DNA of 64,000 nucleotides from Spelaeicoccus albus (GCF_013409065.1 NZ_JACBZP010000001.1:930001-994000), one strand, 5' to 3'; positions 1 through 9,416 are shown, counted from the stretch's first letter. Numbers and translations: made by a program. The notes: generated from the sequence alone by a model not told the origin.

Positions 1-2
1 TC

Positions 3-86
3 TCCGGCGACCGCCGCGGCGACCGCCACGACCCGGACACCGTCCGCGCCAGGCACGGACGCGATCAACGAGGAAAACACGAATGA
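3..86 (+). CDS. C-terminal end of an upstream gene (partial, unidentified)
   Basis: An open frame enters from the left edge and ends at a TGA whose last bases share the ATGA of the murJ start codon, the usual coupling in this kind of operon. Only 27 residues are visible; they are hydrophilic and rich in Arg, Asp and Gly, like a cytoplasmic tail. In many actinobacteria the gene before murJ encodes a DUF6049 membrane protein, so this is a plausible identity, but nothing in the fragment proves it. The other two frames are also open here, so the frame choice rests on the stop/start overlap alone. Confidence 0.4.
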   Translation, partial: SGDRRGDRHDPDTVRARHGRDQRGKHE

Positions 87-1714
87 CGGCTCCGGCGACC
101 GCCCGGTTCGGACGCGCTTCGGCGATCATGGGTGCCGGCTCCCTGGTCTCGCGGGTTCTCGGCCTCGTGAAGATCATGGTGCTGGCCACCGCCATCGGCG
201 TCACGTTCGGCCCGGCCAACGCGTTCGACGTCGCCAACAAGATCCCCAACACCCTCTATATGCTCATCGGCGGCGGTGTCATGAACGCCGTCCTGGTCCC
301 GCAGGTCGTCAGGGCATCGAAACGGCCGGACGGCGGACGCGATTACACCGACCGTCTGCTCACCCTTGCCATCGGCGCGTTGTTGATCATCACGCTGGTG
401 CTGACGGCGTGCAGCGCCGCCATGGTCTGGGTGTACACGTCGGTCGGCTCGGGCTCGTGGACGCCGGACCAGACGGCACTGGCCACGGCGTTCGCGTACT
501 GGTGCCTGCCGCAAGTCTTCTTTTACGGCCTGTACACGCTGCTCGGTCAGGTGCTCAACGCCCGCGGGTCGTTCGGACCGTACATGTGGGCGCCGGTCGT
601 CAACAACGTCGTAGCCATCGCCGGCCTCGTCACGTTCATCATCCTGTTCGGCCCGGGCAGCCACGGCCAGCACGGCATCCACGACTGGGATTCGGCCAAG
701 ATCGCCGTATTGGCCGGCACCGCCACGCTGGGCGTCGTCGCACAGGCGCTGATCTTGATTTGGCCGCTGCGCCGCGACGGGTTCGGGTTCACCCCGCGGT
801 TCGGCTGGCGCGGAGTCGGTCTCGGGACGGCGTCCCGCGTCGCGTCGTGGTCGATGGCCCGGTTGATCGTCGCGCAGGTGGGGTTTGCCGTCATTTCCAA
901 CGTCGCGGCCGGCGTCGGCCAAAGCGATGCGTCCAACTCGGCGTATTCGTACGGGTATCTCGTGTTCATGCTGCCGCACGGGCTGGCGACGGTGTCCATT
1001 TCGACGGCGTTGTTCACCGCGATGTCCGCACACGCCGCGGACGGCGACACGGCAAGTGTGCGCGCCAATTTATCCGTCGGGCTGCGCACCGTCGGAGTCA
1101 TGACGATTTTCGCCACGGCCGCCATCGTGGTCATCGGCGGCCAAATCGGCTTCACCCTGACCGGCGGTGCCGCCTCTCAAGGCGCCGCCGTCGGCAAGGT
1201 GATAGTGGCAATGATCGTGGGAATCGTGCCGTTCAGCGCGTCGTACCTGCTCAGCCGCGTGTTTTACGCGTACGAGGACGCTCGCACGCCCTTCTTCGTG
1301 CAAATCTGGACAATTCTCGTCACAACTGCGGGCGTCCTTGCCTCGAGCATGCTGCCCGACCAGTGGGTGGTCGTCGGCATTGGCGTGTCCATGTCGGTCG
1401 GCAACCTGGTTGGCGCCGTCATCGCGGCCGCCAAGGCCCGCAGCCTGCTGGGCGGGATCGACGGAGAGCGCACGCTCCGCACGCACGTGCGACTGGCCGC
1501 GGCCGCAATAGTCTCGGCCGTGGTCGGCGCCGCAATACTGTACTTGGTGCACGGCTTCGCCTGGTCCGGCCGGCTCGAAGCGTTCACTGCGGCAATCATC
1601 GTGGGCATTCCCATGACGGCGGTTTACTTTTTCATGTGTCTCGTCTTCAATGTGCGTGAGATTCGTGACCTAATCGGCCTTGTGCTTGGGAGATTCCGCC
1701 GGTCGGTTCGTTAG
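83..1714 (+). CDS. murJ: MurJ/MviN lipid II flippase
   Basis: Integral membrane protein of 543 residues, predicted to flip the peptidoglycan precursor lipid II to the outer face of the membrane (MATE/MVF superfamily). It is hydrophobic throughout, with about 14 candidate membrane helices, and the N-terminus carries the family-typical SRVLGLVK stretch after a short cytoplasmic leader. ATG 83 is preceded by GAGGA and overlaps the stop of the preceding frame. In Mycobacterium the orthologue MviN continues into a pseudokinase and an extracellular domain; here the flippase ends at 1714 and those parts lie in the next gene. The length is normal for a stand-alone MurJ. Confidence 0.93.
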   Translation: MTAPATARFGRASAIMGAGSLVSRVLGLVKIMVLATAIGVTFGPANAFDVANKIPNTLYMLIGGGVMNAVLVPQVVRASKRPDGGRDYTDRLLTLAIGALLIITLVLTACSAAMVWVYTSVGSGSWTPDQTALATAFAYWCLPQVFFYGLYTLLGQVLNARGSFGPYMWAPVVNNVVAIAGLVTFIILFGPGSHGQHGIHDWDSAKIAVLAGTATLGVVAQALILIWPLRRDGFGFTPRFGWRGVGLGTASRVASWSMARLIVAQVGFAVISNVAAGVGQSDASNSAYSYGYLVFMLPHGLATVSISTALFTAMSAHAADGDTASVRANLSVGLRTVGVMTIFATAAIVVIGGQIGFTLTGGAASQGAAVGKVIVAMIVGIVPFSASYLLSRVFYAYEDARTPFFVQIWTILVTTAGVLASSMLPDQWVVVGIGVSMSVGNLVGAVIAAAKARSLLGGIDGERTLRTHVRLAAAAIVSAVVGAAILYLVHGFAWSGRLEAFTAAIIVGIPMTAVYFFMCLVFNVREIRDLIGLVLGRFRRSVR

Positions 1715-1778
1715 GCTTACGGTACGGTCTCGATATTCTCGACCCGGAATTTTTGTTGCGCTCAAGGAAAAGTCGGAG

Positions 1779-4232
1779 GTGGTCGCGCTGAGCGGCGTCA
1801 CGCAGGGTGCGGTCATCGGCAACCGGTACAAGGTGTCGTCACGGCCGGCCGAATGGATCGCCGATTCCCCGGCCCCGGGCACCACGTGCCTGGCGGACGA
1901 CGAGATCCTGGGCCGCCAGGTGATGTTGTTCGCAATCGCCGGAGGAAGCGGCCCGGATCTGTTGGATGCGGCGCGCCGTGCCGCTCTTTTGGCCGATGAG
2001 CGGGTGCCGCGGATTCTGGACGTCGGTGTCGATGGCGACCTGGTGTACGTCATCACCGAACACCCCGATACGTTCCCGCTCTCCGAATTGCTCCGATCCG
2101 GCCCGTTGCGCCCGGACCAAGCACGCGCCGTCATTGGCGAGGCTTCGGAAGCCCTTGCGGCGGCGGACGCGCGCGGGCTCCACCACACGCGCCTGACGCC
2201 GTCCATGCTCGGCATCGACGGTTCCGGCGGAGTGCATTTGACGGGCGTGGCCATCGACGTGGCAGCGGCCGGAAGCGAGGTGCCGGGTGCCGGTGAGGCC
2301 AGCCACGCCGACGCGCTCGGCCTCGTGTCGCTGCTTTATGCCGCGTTGACGGCGCGCTGGCCCGATACCGACGGCGTCGACAGGCTTCAACCTGCCGAGA
2401 CGCGCGGCGGCGCAATTGCCCCGCCGGCCGAAGTGGTGTCGGGAGTTCCCAACGATCTGGACTCCCTTGCCGCAGCGGTGTTCTCCGGCAACGACGACGG
2501 ACCGCGCACCCCCAAGGAGGTCTCGAAGTATCTCGGGCCGTGGGAGAAGTCGGCATTGTCGGCGCTCGGCGACCGCGTAGACCGCGCGAAGTACGCCAAG
2601 GCCAAGGCAGTCAGCGCACTATCGGGGGGACTGCGGCCGCGGGCCTCGTACCCCGGCGCCGAACAGTCTCGCCCGGGCGCAGATCAGGCCGGCCGCGCCG
2701 GTGCATCGACCACGGAATCGCCTGCCGCGACGGCGTCCGGACCCGCTTCCGCCAATCGGGCCGCCGACGAATCGAACGCCGCCGGCGCCACTCCTCCGGC
2801 CTCGAATACCGGAGGATCGGCCGGGTTGGCCGGGGGCGCAGCAGCGGGTGCCGCCGCCGGGGCAGCGGGAGCGGCCGCAGCGGGCGCCGCCCGCACGCAT
2901 GGTGCCAAGAGGTCGGACGCCGAGTCGGACGCCCAGTCGGATGCCCACCGCAGTCGGCGTGCCCACTCGAATCGGCAAGGCAGTACCGGCGCTTCGGCCG
3001 GCAAGCCGTCCACCAACGATACCGACAAGCTCGATCCGGAGATCCGCGAAGCAATTGCCATGCGCGGGGCATCCCGGTTCCCGCTGGCGGGCAATGCCGT
3101 CCTACCGTCTCCCGGGCACGACCCGGAACCGCCGGCCGAGCGGCGGCAACCGTCGGCCCCGACGTCGTCACCGCACGAGGCCGCGGACAAGGCGGCGAAC
3201 ACCGGCGGACGACATGGTGATGAGCCAGCCGATCAACCCGAGGCTAGGCAGCAACTCCCGGCCAAGGACCAGCCGGCCGAGGACCAGCCGACGACAGTTA
3301 TTCCGCCGGTCGCCGGCGCGACGTCGCCGGCGCCCTCCGAGCCCGCCGGTTCACCCGGTTCCGAGGCTTCCCCCCAACAGCCGGATCGCGGCGAAAGCGG
3401 ATACCACCGGGGAACCGCCCAATTCCCCGTCGTCACCGAACGCCGTGACAACCGCGATCACGGCACCGACGAACGCGCCGCAGCCGGAACTGCCGCGGGT
3501 GCCGGAGCCGCGGCCGGGACGGGGGCAGCGGCGTCCCAGCATCCACCGCGCTCGCCGCGCCGCACCCAGGCAGCAGGGGCCACTCTTTCCGGCCGGCTGG
3601 GCAATCGGCTCGCTGTCATCGTCATCGCGGCAATCGTCGTGGTGGGGCTGATCATCGCGTTGACGACGCTATCGTCCATTGGCGACGACAAGACGTCGGC
3701 CGGTGCGGCGCCCTCGCCGTCCGAGTCGCCCTCGCCGTCCGCCAGCGGCACTCCCAGCACGACGCCGACCACGACGCCCAGCAAGACCTCCAAGCCGAAG
3801 CCCACACCGATCAAGCTCACCGATGCGACGTCGCTGGATCCCGAAGGCGACGGAGAAGAGCACAATGAGCTGGCCAAGAATCTCATCGACGGTTCGGCCT
3901 CGAGCGCGTGGATCTCGGAAACGTATTCGACCTCGAAGTTCGGCAATCTGAAGTCCGGGGTGGGATTCGACATCACGCTGGACAAGAAGTCGACGGTGCA
4001 CGCCGTGAAGCTCACGGCCCCCGCCGCCGGCGGAGACTTCGAAGTCCGGACGTCCGACGACGGCAAATATGACGGGTCCACCGAAGTCGGATCCGGAACC
4101 ACCAAGGACGGTGTGACGACCGTGAAGTTGAAGAAGCCCGCCAAGGCGTCTCACGTGGTGATCTGGTTCACCCAGTTGCCTCGCGGGTCGTCCGGTTACC
4201 GAGCCGAAGTCAGCAATATCGACATCTCGTAA
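1779..4232 (+). CDS. Membrane pseudokinase with extracellular discoidin-like domain (MviN C-terminal half as a separate protein)
   Basis: Predicted 817-residue single-pass protein. Residues about 10-260 resemble a protein kinase fold but lack the glycine loop, the VAIK lysine, the HRD aspartate (LHHTRLTP in its place) and DFG (LTGVAID), so it should not phosphorylate. A long Ala/Gly/Pro/Ser/Asp linker follows, including an AAGAAAGAAG run near 355-375, then one membrane helix near 610-632 (AVIVIAAIVVVGLIIAL). A C-terminal domain from about 680 is compatible with an F5/8-C discoidin or carbohydrate-binding fold. This matches the pseudokinase and extracellular part of mycobacterial MviN, whose phosphorylated form binds FhaA. 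GTG 1779 was chosen for the AAGGA at 1764-1768; an upstream in-frame ATG at 1680 would overlap murJ by 35 bp. Confidence 0.8.
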   Translation: MVALSGVTQGAVIGNRYKVSSRPAEWIADSPAPGTTCLADDEILGRQVMLFAIAGGSGPDLLDAARRAALLADERVPRILDVGVDGDLVYVITEHPDTFPLSELLRSGPLRPDQARAVIGEASEALAAADARGLHHTRLTPSMLGIDGSGGVHLTGVAIDVAAAGSEVPGAGEASHADALGLVSLLYAALTARWPDTDGVDRLQPAETRGGAIAPPAEVVSGVPNDLDSLAAAVFSGNDDGPRTPKEVSKYLGPWEKSALSALGDRVDRAKYAKAKAVSALSGGLRPRASYPGAEQSRPGADQAGRAGASTTESPAATASGPASANRAADESNAAGATPPASNTGGSAGLAGGAAAGAAAGAAGAAAAGAARTHGAKRSDAESDAQSDAHRSRRAHSNRQGSTGASAGKPSTNDTDKLDPEIREAIAMRGASRFPLAGNAVLPSPGHDPEPPAERRQPSAPTSSPHEAADKAANTGGRHGDEPADQPEARQQLPAKDQPAEDQPTTVIPPVAGATSPAPSEPAGSPGSEASPQQPDRGESGYHRGTAQFPVVTERRDNRDHGTDERAAAGTAAGAGAAAGTGAAASQHPPRSPRRTQAAGATLSGRLGNRLAVIVIAAIVVVGLIIALTTLSSIGDDKTSAGAAPSPSESPSPSASGTPSTTPTTTPSKTSKPKPTPIKLTDATSLDPEGDGEEHNELAKNLIDGSASSAWISETYSTSKFGNLKSGVGFDITLDKKSTVHAVKLTAPAAGGDFEVRTSDDGKYDGSTEVGSGTTKDGVTTVKLKKPAKASHVVIWFTQLPRGSSGYRAEVSNIDIS

Positions 4233-4314
4233 GGGCTTGACCGACCCGAGCCGGCCGGGAACATTACTGCCCGGTTTTCGGTTGAGCCTTGACGAGGACA
4301 GAAATGAGGACCAA

Positions 4315-5265
4315 TTGAGCGAACCCGCATCCAGCGCCGAGGTGATCCGCGATGTCGTCATCGTCGGTTCCGGCCCGGCCGGCTACACGGCCGGTGTCTA
4401 CACGGCGCGCGCAAATTTGAACCCGCTCGTCATAGCCGGATCGGTCACGGCCGGCGGCGAGCTGATGAACACCACCGAGGTGGAAAACTACCCCGGGTTC
4501 CCCACCGGCGTCATGGGTCCGGACCTCATGGAGGACATGCGGGCACAAGCCGAGAAGTTTGGCGCCGAGATCGTGTATGACGATGTCACGTCGATGGAAT
4601 TGACCGACGACGTCAAGACCCTCACCACGGGTAACGGCCAGTTGGTGCGCGCCCGCACGGTCATCCTGGCCACCGGATCGGCCTACCGCAAACTCGGAAT
4701 TCCCCGGGAAGACGCCTTGTCCGGCTTCGGCATCAGCTGGTGCGCGACGTGCGACGGATTCTTCTTCAAGGATCAGGACATCGTCGTCGTGGGCGGCGGC
4801 GACTCGGCAATGGAAGAAGCGACGTTCCTGACCAAGTTCGCGGCGACGGTCACCATCGTGCACCGCCGCGACGAATTGCGAGCCTCCCAAATCATGGCCG
4901 ACAGGGCCCGAAGCAATGACAAGATCAAGTTCCTGTTCGACTCGGAGGTTTCCGAAATCCTCGGCGAGAACAAGGTCGAAGGCCTCGTGATCAACAACAC
5001 CCGCACCGGCGAACACCAGCAAATCGATGCGACCGGCCTCTTCATCGCAGTCGGCTCCGATCCGCGTGTCGATCTGTTCGCCGACCAGCTCACGATCCGG
5101 CCGGACGGCTACCTGGCCGTCGAGGGTCGCAGCTCCCGCACCGGCGTCCCCGGCGTCTTTGCGGCCGGTGACGTGATCGATCCGGTGTATCGGCAAGCCG
5201 TCACGGCGGCCGGTTCCGGCTGTTCCGCAGCACTGGACGCCGAACACTACCTGGCGTCGATTTAA
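4315..5265 (+). CDS. trxB: Thioredoxin-disulfide reductase
   Basis: FAD- and NADPH-dependent flavoenzyme that keeps thioredoxin reduced in the cytoplasm. The FAD-binding GSGPAGYTAG lies near residues 17-27, the redox-active C143-A-T-C146 pair follows GISW, the NADPH Rossmann motif VVGGGDSAMEEA sits near 158-169, and the C-terminal GVFAAGDV FAD motif is present. TTG 4315 gives 316 residues, normal for the family, with GAGGA just upstream. A TTG at 4237 in the same frame would add 26 residues with no homology expected. trxA follows 34 bp downstream, so the pair is probably one transcript. Confidence 0.95.
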   Translation: MSEPASSAEVIRDVVIVGSGPAGYTAGVYTARANLNPLVIAGSVTAGGELMNTTEVENYPGFPTGVMGPDLMEDMRAQAEKFGAEIVYDDVTSMELTDDVKTLTTGNGQLVRARTVILATGSAYRKLGIPREDALSGFGISWCATCDGFFFKDQDIVVVGGGDSAMEEATFLTKFAATVTIVHRRDELRASQIMADRARSNDKIKFLFDSEVSEILGENKVEGLVINNTRTGEHQQIDATGLFIAVGSDPRVDLFADQLTIRPDGYLAVEGRSSRTGVPGVFAAGDVIDPVYRQAVTAAGSGCSAALDAEHYLASI

Positions 5266-5299
5266 GACGCCACCGCAAAGAAACTCGAAGGAGAATCAC

Positions 5300-5620
5300 A
5301 TGTCTGAAAAAGTCACCGACGCCACGTTCGACGATGTCGTCTTGAATTCCGATAAGCCGGTACTTGTCGACTTCTGGGCGGAATGGTGCGGTCCGTGCCG
5401 CCAAGTCGGGCCCATCGTGGATGAAATCGGCGCCGAAAACGCCGACAAGCTCAAGGTCGTCAAGCTCAACACCGATGAGAATCCGCAAAGTTCGGCCAAA
5501 TACGGCATCACGTCGATCCCGGCCATGTTCGTCTTCGACAAGGGTCAACACGTGAAGTCGATCATCGGCGCACGCCCGAAGCCGGACCTGCTGAGTCAGC
5601 TCAGCGACTACCTGTCCTAA
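5300..5620 (+). CDS. trxA: Thioredoxin
   Basis: Small cytoplasmic dithiol-disulfide oxidoreductase of 106 residues, the usual length. The active site W29-C-G-P-C33 and the cis-proline loop (TSIPAM) are intact. ATG 5300 has a strong GAAGGAG ribosome-binding site. It is paired with trxB upstream and with the cwlM-like gene downstream, as in Mycobacterium. A hairpin at 5638-5676 separates it from cwlM. Confidence 0.96.
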   Translation: MSEKVTDATFDDVVLNSDKPVLVDFWAEWCGPCRQVGPIVDEIGAENADKLKVVKLNTDENPQSSAKYGITSIPAMFVFDKGQHVKSIIGARPKPDLLSQLSDYLS

Positions 5621-5637
5621 GCTTTTCCCCTACGCTT

Positions 5638-5676
5638 GTTGCCGGGCGGCCGCCATTCGACGGCCTGCCCGGCAAC
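5638..5676 (+). terminator. Strong hairpin between trxA and cwlM
   Basis: Arms GTTGCCGGGCGGCCG and its complement (one bulged T at 5666) enclose an 8-base loop. No T-run follows on the plus strand, so it is either a terminator or attenuator without a U-tract or a transcript-stabilising stem. The downstream gene starts only 16 bp later. Confidence 0.5.
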
Positions 5677-5691
5677 CCGTGACAGTAAGGG

Positions 5692-6843
5692 GTGAGCGGA
5701 ATCAACCATCCGCAGTTGTGCCGGGGCGACCGTAGCGCGATTTTGCCGGCCATCCGGGAACAGCTGATCCGTGCCGGGTCGACATTTCCGGGCATCGCGC
5801 CCGCTGATGTCGCCGACCCCGAAAACTTTGACGATCACATCGATGCGGCCGTCCGCGCCTTCCAACAAGATCGCGGGCTGCTCGTCGACGGAATCGTCGG
5901 GCCCCAGACGATGGGGGGCCTCGAGAGTGCCCACTGGCGTCTGGGGGACCGCATCGTGCGATTCGTGCCGGCTCATGAACTGGTCGGGGACGACGTCCGC
6001 ACGCTCCAAACGCGCCTGCAGAGCCTTGGCATGCTGGACGGACAGATCGACGGCGCCTTTGGGGCGCAAACCGACGCCGCCCTCCGCGAACTTCAACGCG
6101 ATCTCGGCCTCGACCCGGACGGCGTGTGCGGGCCGGAGACGCTTCGCGGCGTGTCGCGGCTCGGCCGCGCCGTGACCGGCGGGAATCCGTTCGCGTTGCA
6201 CGAGCGCGCCCGCGTGGCCAGTTCCGGCAAGTCATTAGCGGGCCGGGTCGTCGCCATTGAAGTGGGCGGACTGGACGAACGCACCGGCAGCGGTCTCGTC
6301 GAGATCGACGTGACGTCCGATATTGCGCGGCGCCTCGAAGGCCGGCTCACGGCGGTCGGCGTGGCCTCGGTGATGACCACATTCACGGCCGGGGAATCCG
6401 GCTCATCCGACGGCGAGGTCGCCAACCGCATCGACGCCGACATGTTTTTATCGATTCGAGCCGATTCGCATCCGAACCCGACGGCATCGGGCTTTGCCAC
6501 TTTCTACTATGGACGCGCCCATCATTCGTCCGATGTTTCACCGGTTGGACATGCGCTCGCCGATTTCATTCAACGTGAGGTGGTGGCTCGAACGGACCTC
6601 TTGGACTGCCGCTCCCATCCGCGCACCTGGGAAGTGTTGCGCACCGTGCGCATGCCGGCCGTTCAAATCAGCACGGGATACCTCACTAATCCCGGCGACT
6701 CGCGCCGTTTGGCCGATCCGGCGTTTCGGGACACGATGGCCGAGGCGATTTTGATAGGCATTCAGCGTTTGTATCTTCCCGAAGAGGACGACCACACCAC
6801 CGGCACCCTCAAGATTGACGACGTGTTGAACTACCGCCCGTAA
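5692..6843 (+). CDS. cwlM: CwlM-like protein: two peptidoglycan-binding domains and a degenerate amidase_3 domain
   Basis: Protein of 383 residues. Two PG_binding_1 modules (about 3-80 and 95-160, with DGIVGPQT and DGVCGPET signatures) precede an N-acetylmuramoyl-L-alanine amidase_3 fold (about 182-370). There is no signal peptide, so it should be cytoplasmic. The zinc ligands appear lost: the DPGHGG equivalent reads IEVGG, SIHAN reads SIRAD, and the VEIGFLTN glutamate position reads QISTGYLTN. This fits mycobacterial CwlM, which acts as a PknB-phosphorylated regulator of MurA and of the MurJ/FhaA complex rather than as a hydrolase. GTG 5692 is the first start after an in-frame stop; the AAGG at 5687 is unusually close. 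Confidence 0.85.
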   Translation: MSGINHPQLCRGDRSAILPAIREQLIRAGSTFPGIAPADVADPENFDDHIDAAVRAFQQDRGLLVDGIVGPQTMGGLESAHWRLGDRIVRFVPAHELVGDDVRTLQTRLQSLGMLDGQIDGAFGAQTDAALRELQRDLGLDPDGVCGPETLRGVSRLGRAVTGGNPFALHERARVASSGKSLAGRVVAIEVGGLDERTGSGLVEIDVTSDIARRLEGRLTAVGVASVMTTFTAGESGSSDGEVANRIDADMFLSIRADSHPNPTASGFATFYYGRAHHSSDVSPVGHALADFIQREVVARTDLLDCRSHPRTWEVLRTVRMPAVQISTGYLTNPGDSRRLADPAFRDTMAEAILIGIQRLYLPEEDDHTTGTLKIDDVLNYRP

Positions 6844-7072
6844 CCCGATCTCCCCTCCTTGCTGGCCCCACCCAAGAGCTCGGATGTTTTTTCTCATCCA
6901 GCCACGCTCGAAAAATGGTCAACTCCGGTAGTCATTCAATGGCAAGCCGATATTTGGCGCGCAATTCGAACCTTTTGGAATTCGTTTCGGCACCCCGGAG
7001 CCGACTAATGTCGAAGTGATTCGGCGCCGCAATCGGCCGAACCACACACTTGCAAGAAACAAGGGGACATTG

Positions 7073-8269
7073 GTGCAGCACACATGGGCGGATAGGTTCG
7101 CGTCGCGGGCGTCGGGGCTCGTCAGTTCCGAGGTTCGAAGCCTCTTTTCGGTCGCTTCGGATCCTGCGTACGTCAATCTCGCCGGAGGTTCACCCGACGT
7201 CGGTGCGCTTGCCCTTGAAGAAATCGCCGAACTCACGCGCCACGTCGTCGCCACGCGCGGCGCCGAAGCCCTGCAATACGGCACCGGCCAAGGAGCGCCC
7301 GAGCTTCGCGAACAAATCCCGGTGGTCATGGCCGAGGAGGGCATCAGCGCCTCGCCCGACGAAATCATCGTCACCACCGGGTCTCAGCAGGCTCTTGACC
7401 TCGTCTGCAAAGTGTTCATCGACCCCGGAGACGTCATCATCGCCGAGGCTCCCAGTTACGTCGGTGCACTCGCCACATTCCGAGCCTATGAGGCCGACGT
7501 CGTCCACGTCGATCAAGATGCCGACGGCATTGTTCCGGACCTGCTTGCCGCCACACTCGCGTCCCTGCAGGCCACGCGCCGCACTCCAAAACTGCTCTAC
7601 GTGATTCCGAACTTTCAAAACCCATCGGGCAGCACCCTCGCCGGCGCTCGTCGCCGAGAAATTGTTCGCATTGCCGACCGGTTTGGCGTCATGATTGTAG
7701 AAGACAACCCGTATGGGTTGATTTCATTTGACACCGATCCCTTGCCGGCACTGAAAGAGCTCAACCCGGATGGTGTCGTCTACCTGGGCTCGTTTTCCAA
7801 GATCTTCTCGGCGGGCCTGCGGATGGGATGGGCCGCAGCGCCGCCGCCCGTGCTGGAAAAGCTCATTTGCGCCAGCGAATCCAGCGTCCTTTCGCCAAGC
7901 ATGTACAGCCAACTCACCGTTTCGTCGTACCTGGCCGGAAACAACCTGACACGTCAAGTGAAAGCCTTCCGGGAGATTTACCGCGACAAACGCGACGCGA
8001 TGATGCTTGCACTCGCCGACTATCTCCCCGAAGTGAGAGTCAACAGGCCGGCGGGCGGGTTTTTCACGTGGTTGACACTCCCGGACGGCATCGATTCCAA
8101 GGGCATGTTGGCCGAAGCCATGGCTGCTCACGTCGTGTACACGCCCGGAACCGGCTTTTACGCCGACGGGCGCGGACACTCGAACATCCGCCTTTCCTAC
8201 AGCAGCCCCACGCCGGAAAATATCCGCGCCGGCATCGAACGCTTAGCCGGAGTTGTCCGTCACGAATGA
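7073..8269 (+). CDS. PLP-dependent aminotransferase, class I/II (2-aminoadipate aminotransferase-like)
   Basis: Fold-type I aminotransferase of 398 residues. The Schiff-base lysine is in GSFSKIFSAGLRMGW (about residue 243). The substrate-binding NPSG, the VEDNPYG aspartate and the C-terminal NIRLSYS arginine are present. The fold matches the catalytic half of MocR and LysN-type enzymes, but no GntR DNA-binding domain is present. GTG 7073 is chosen for the AAGGGGA at 7061-7067; a frame extension to 7016 is unlikely to be translated. It is convergent with parB, with only 7 bp between stops. The amino donor and physiological role cannot be told from the sequence. Confidence 0.85.
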   Translation: MQHTWADRFASRASGLVSSEVRSLFSVASDPAYVNLAGGSPDVGALALEEIAELTRHVVATRGAEALQYGTGQGAPELREQIPVVMAEEGISASPDEIIVTTGSQQALDLVCKVFIDPGDVIIAEAPSYVGALATFRAYEADVVHVDQDADGIVPDLLAATLASLQATRRTPKLLYVIPNFQNPSGSTLAGARRREIVRIADRFGVMIVEDNPYGLISFDTDPLPALKELNPDGVVYLGSFSKIFSAGLRMGWAAAPPPVLEKLICASESSVLSPSMYSQLTVSSYLAGNNLTRQVKAFREIYRDKRDAMMLALADYLPEVRVNRPAGGFFTWLTLPDGIDSKGMLAEAMAAHVVYTPGTGFYADGRGHSNIRLSYSSPTPENIRAGIERLAGVVRHE

Positions 8270-8276
8270 CGGCTCA

Positions 8277-9416
8277 TCAGCCGCGATAGACGTCGTCGAG
8301 CTTCAATGCGGTAAGTATACGATTCAAATCATCGACACTAGCGAAGTCCACGCTCAATTTTCCCTTTTTGGCGCCCAAATTGATTTGCACGCGCGTGTCC
8401 AAGCGATCTCCCAGCCTGCCGGCCAGATCGTCCAGTTCCGGGTTGCGTCCGCCGGCACGCGCTCGATTCCGCTTGGGCTTATCGGCACCGCCGGACGCGA
8501 GCAGTACTTCCTCTTCGGTCGCGCGTACCGATAGCCCCTCCGCAACGATCCGCTGGGCAAGAACTTCGATCGCCGCGCCGTCATCCAAGCCCAACAGCGC
8601 ACGGGCATGACCCGGGGAGAGGACGCCCGCAGCGACCCGACGTTGGACAAGAGGCGGCAAGCGCAAAAGTCTCAGTGTATTACTGATCTGCGGACGCGAT
8701 CGGCCGATCTTCGCCGACAGTTCTTCTTGTGTGCATGCGAAATCGTCCATCAATTGTCGATAGGCCGCTGCTTCTTCGAGCGGGTTCAGTTCGCTTCTGT
8801 GCAGATTCTCCAACAACGCGTCACGAAGCATGTCCGATTGCGCCGTTTCCCGAATAATCGACGGGATTCTGTCGAGCCCGGCATCTTTCGCGGCGCGGAG
8901 GCGCCGCTCACCCATGATGAGCTCGTACACCCCATCCGAATCGGGGCTCGTCCGCACCACCACCGGTTGCAGCACTCCGACCTCGCCAATCGAGTGGACG
9001 AGTTCGGCGAGCTCGTCCTCGTCGAACACCGTGCGCGGCTGTTTTGGATTGGGGACAATCCGATCCACCGGTAGTTCGGCAAATTGAGCGCCGGGAACGG
9101 CCATCAGTTCCGATGTTTCACGTGAAACGCTTTCGGCTGTGGTTTCACGTGAAACATTATCGTCCCGAAGAGCATCGTCTCCGGCGGAGACCGCAGATGC
9201 TGAGCTCGATGTTTCACGTGAAACATTTGACCCGGAGTGTCCGCCGGCAGTGGTCGTCGTGTGAGCACCGTCGTCCGAACGAACCGACGTTTTTTCCTGC
9301 GGGACCGCGACTGTCGCGCCCGACGGAAAAAACACATCCACCGGGCGGTCCTTACCCCCGTTGGATGGGATCAATGCTCCGAGGCCCTTACCAAGACCCT
9401 TACGTTTTTCAGCCAT
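8277..9416 (-). CDS. parB: Chromosome partitioning protein ParB
   Basis: CTP-dependent DNA clamp that loads at parS and organises the origin for segregation; 379 residues. The N-terminal [12 protein letters not shown] peptide is the ParA-contact motif, [12 protein letters not shown] is the CTP-binding Arg-rich box, and [20 protein letters not shown] is the helix-turn-helix. Its linker contains the peptide VSRET three times because three parS sites lie inside the gene. ATG 9416 gives the canonical [11 protein letters not shown] start; GTG 9425 is an alternative. The start overlaps the end of parA, so the two are translationally coupled. Confidence 0.97.
   Translation of the reverse strand: MAEKRKGLGKGLGALIPSNGGKDRPVDVFFPSGATVAVPQEKTSVRSDDGAHTTTTAGGHSGSNVSRETSSSASAVSAGDDALRDDNVSRETTAESVSRETSELMAVPGAQFAELPVDRIVPNPKQPRTVFDEDELAELVHSIGEVGVLQPVVVRTSPDSDGVYELIMGERRLRAAKDAGLDRIPSIIRETAQSDMLRDALLENLHRSELNPLEEAAAYRQLMDDFACTQEELSAKIGRSRPQISNTLRLLRLPPLVQRRVAAGVLSPGHARALLGLDDGAAIEVLAQRIVAEGLSVRATEEEVLLASGGADKPKRNRARAGGRNPELDDLAGRLGDRLDTRVQINLGAKKGKLSVDFASVDDLNRILTALKLDDVYRG
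9114..9129. promoter_or_regulatory. parS site 1 (inside parB)
   Basis: Sequence TGTTTCACGTGAAACG, differing from the consensus parS palindrome only in the final base. It is a ParB nucleation site and encodes part of a VSRET peptide on the minus strand. Confidence 0.93.
9141..9156. promoter_or_regulatory. parS site 2 (inside parB)
   Basis: Sequence GGTTTCACGTGAAACA; the central 14-bp GTTTCACGTGAAAC palindrome is perfect. It begins 12 bp after the end of site 1. Confidence 0.93.
9210..9225. promoter_or_regulatory. parS site 3 (inside parB)
   Basis: Perfect 16-bp parS TGTTTCACGTGAAACA within the parB linker coding region. Confidence 0.96.

Noticed and set aside
1680-1778. N-terminal extension of the pseudokinase protein into murJ
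   Set aside because: Would overlap murJ by 35 bp with an Arg-rich unconserved leader; GTG 1779 with AAGGA is better.
7016-7072. Upstream start for the aminotransferase
   Set aside because: AAGGGGA at 7061 points to 7073, and the extra residues look non-homologous.
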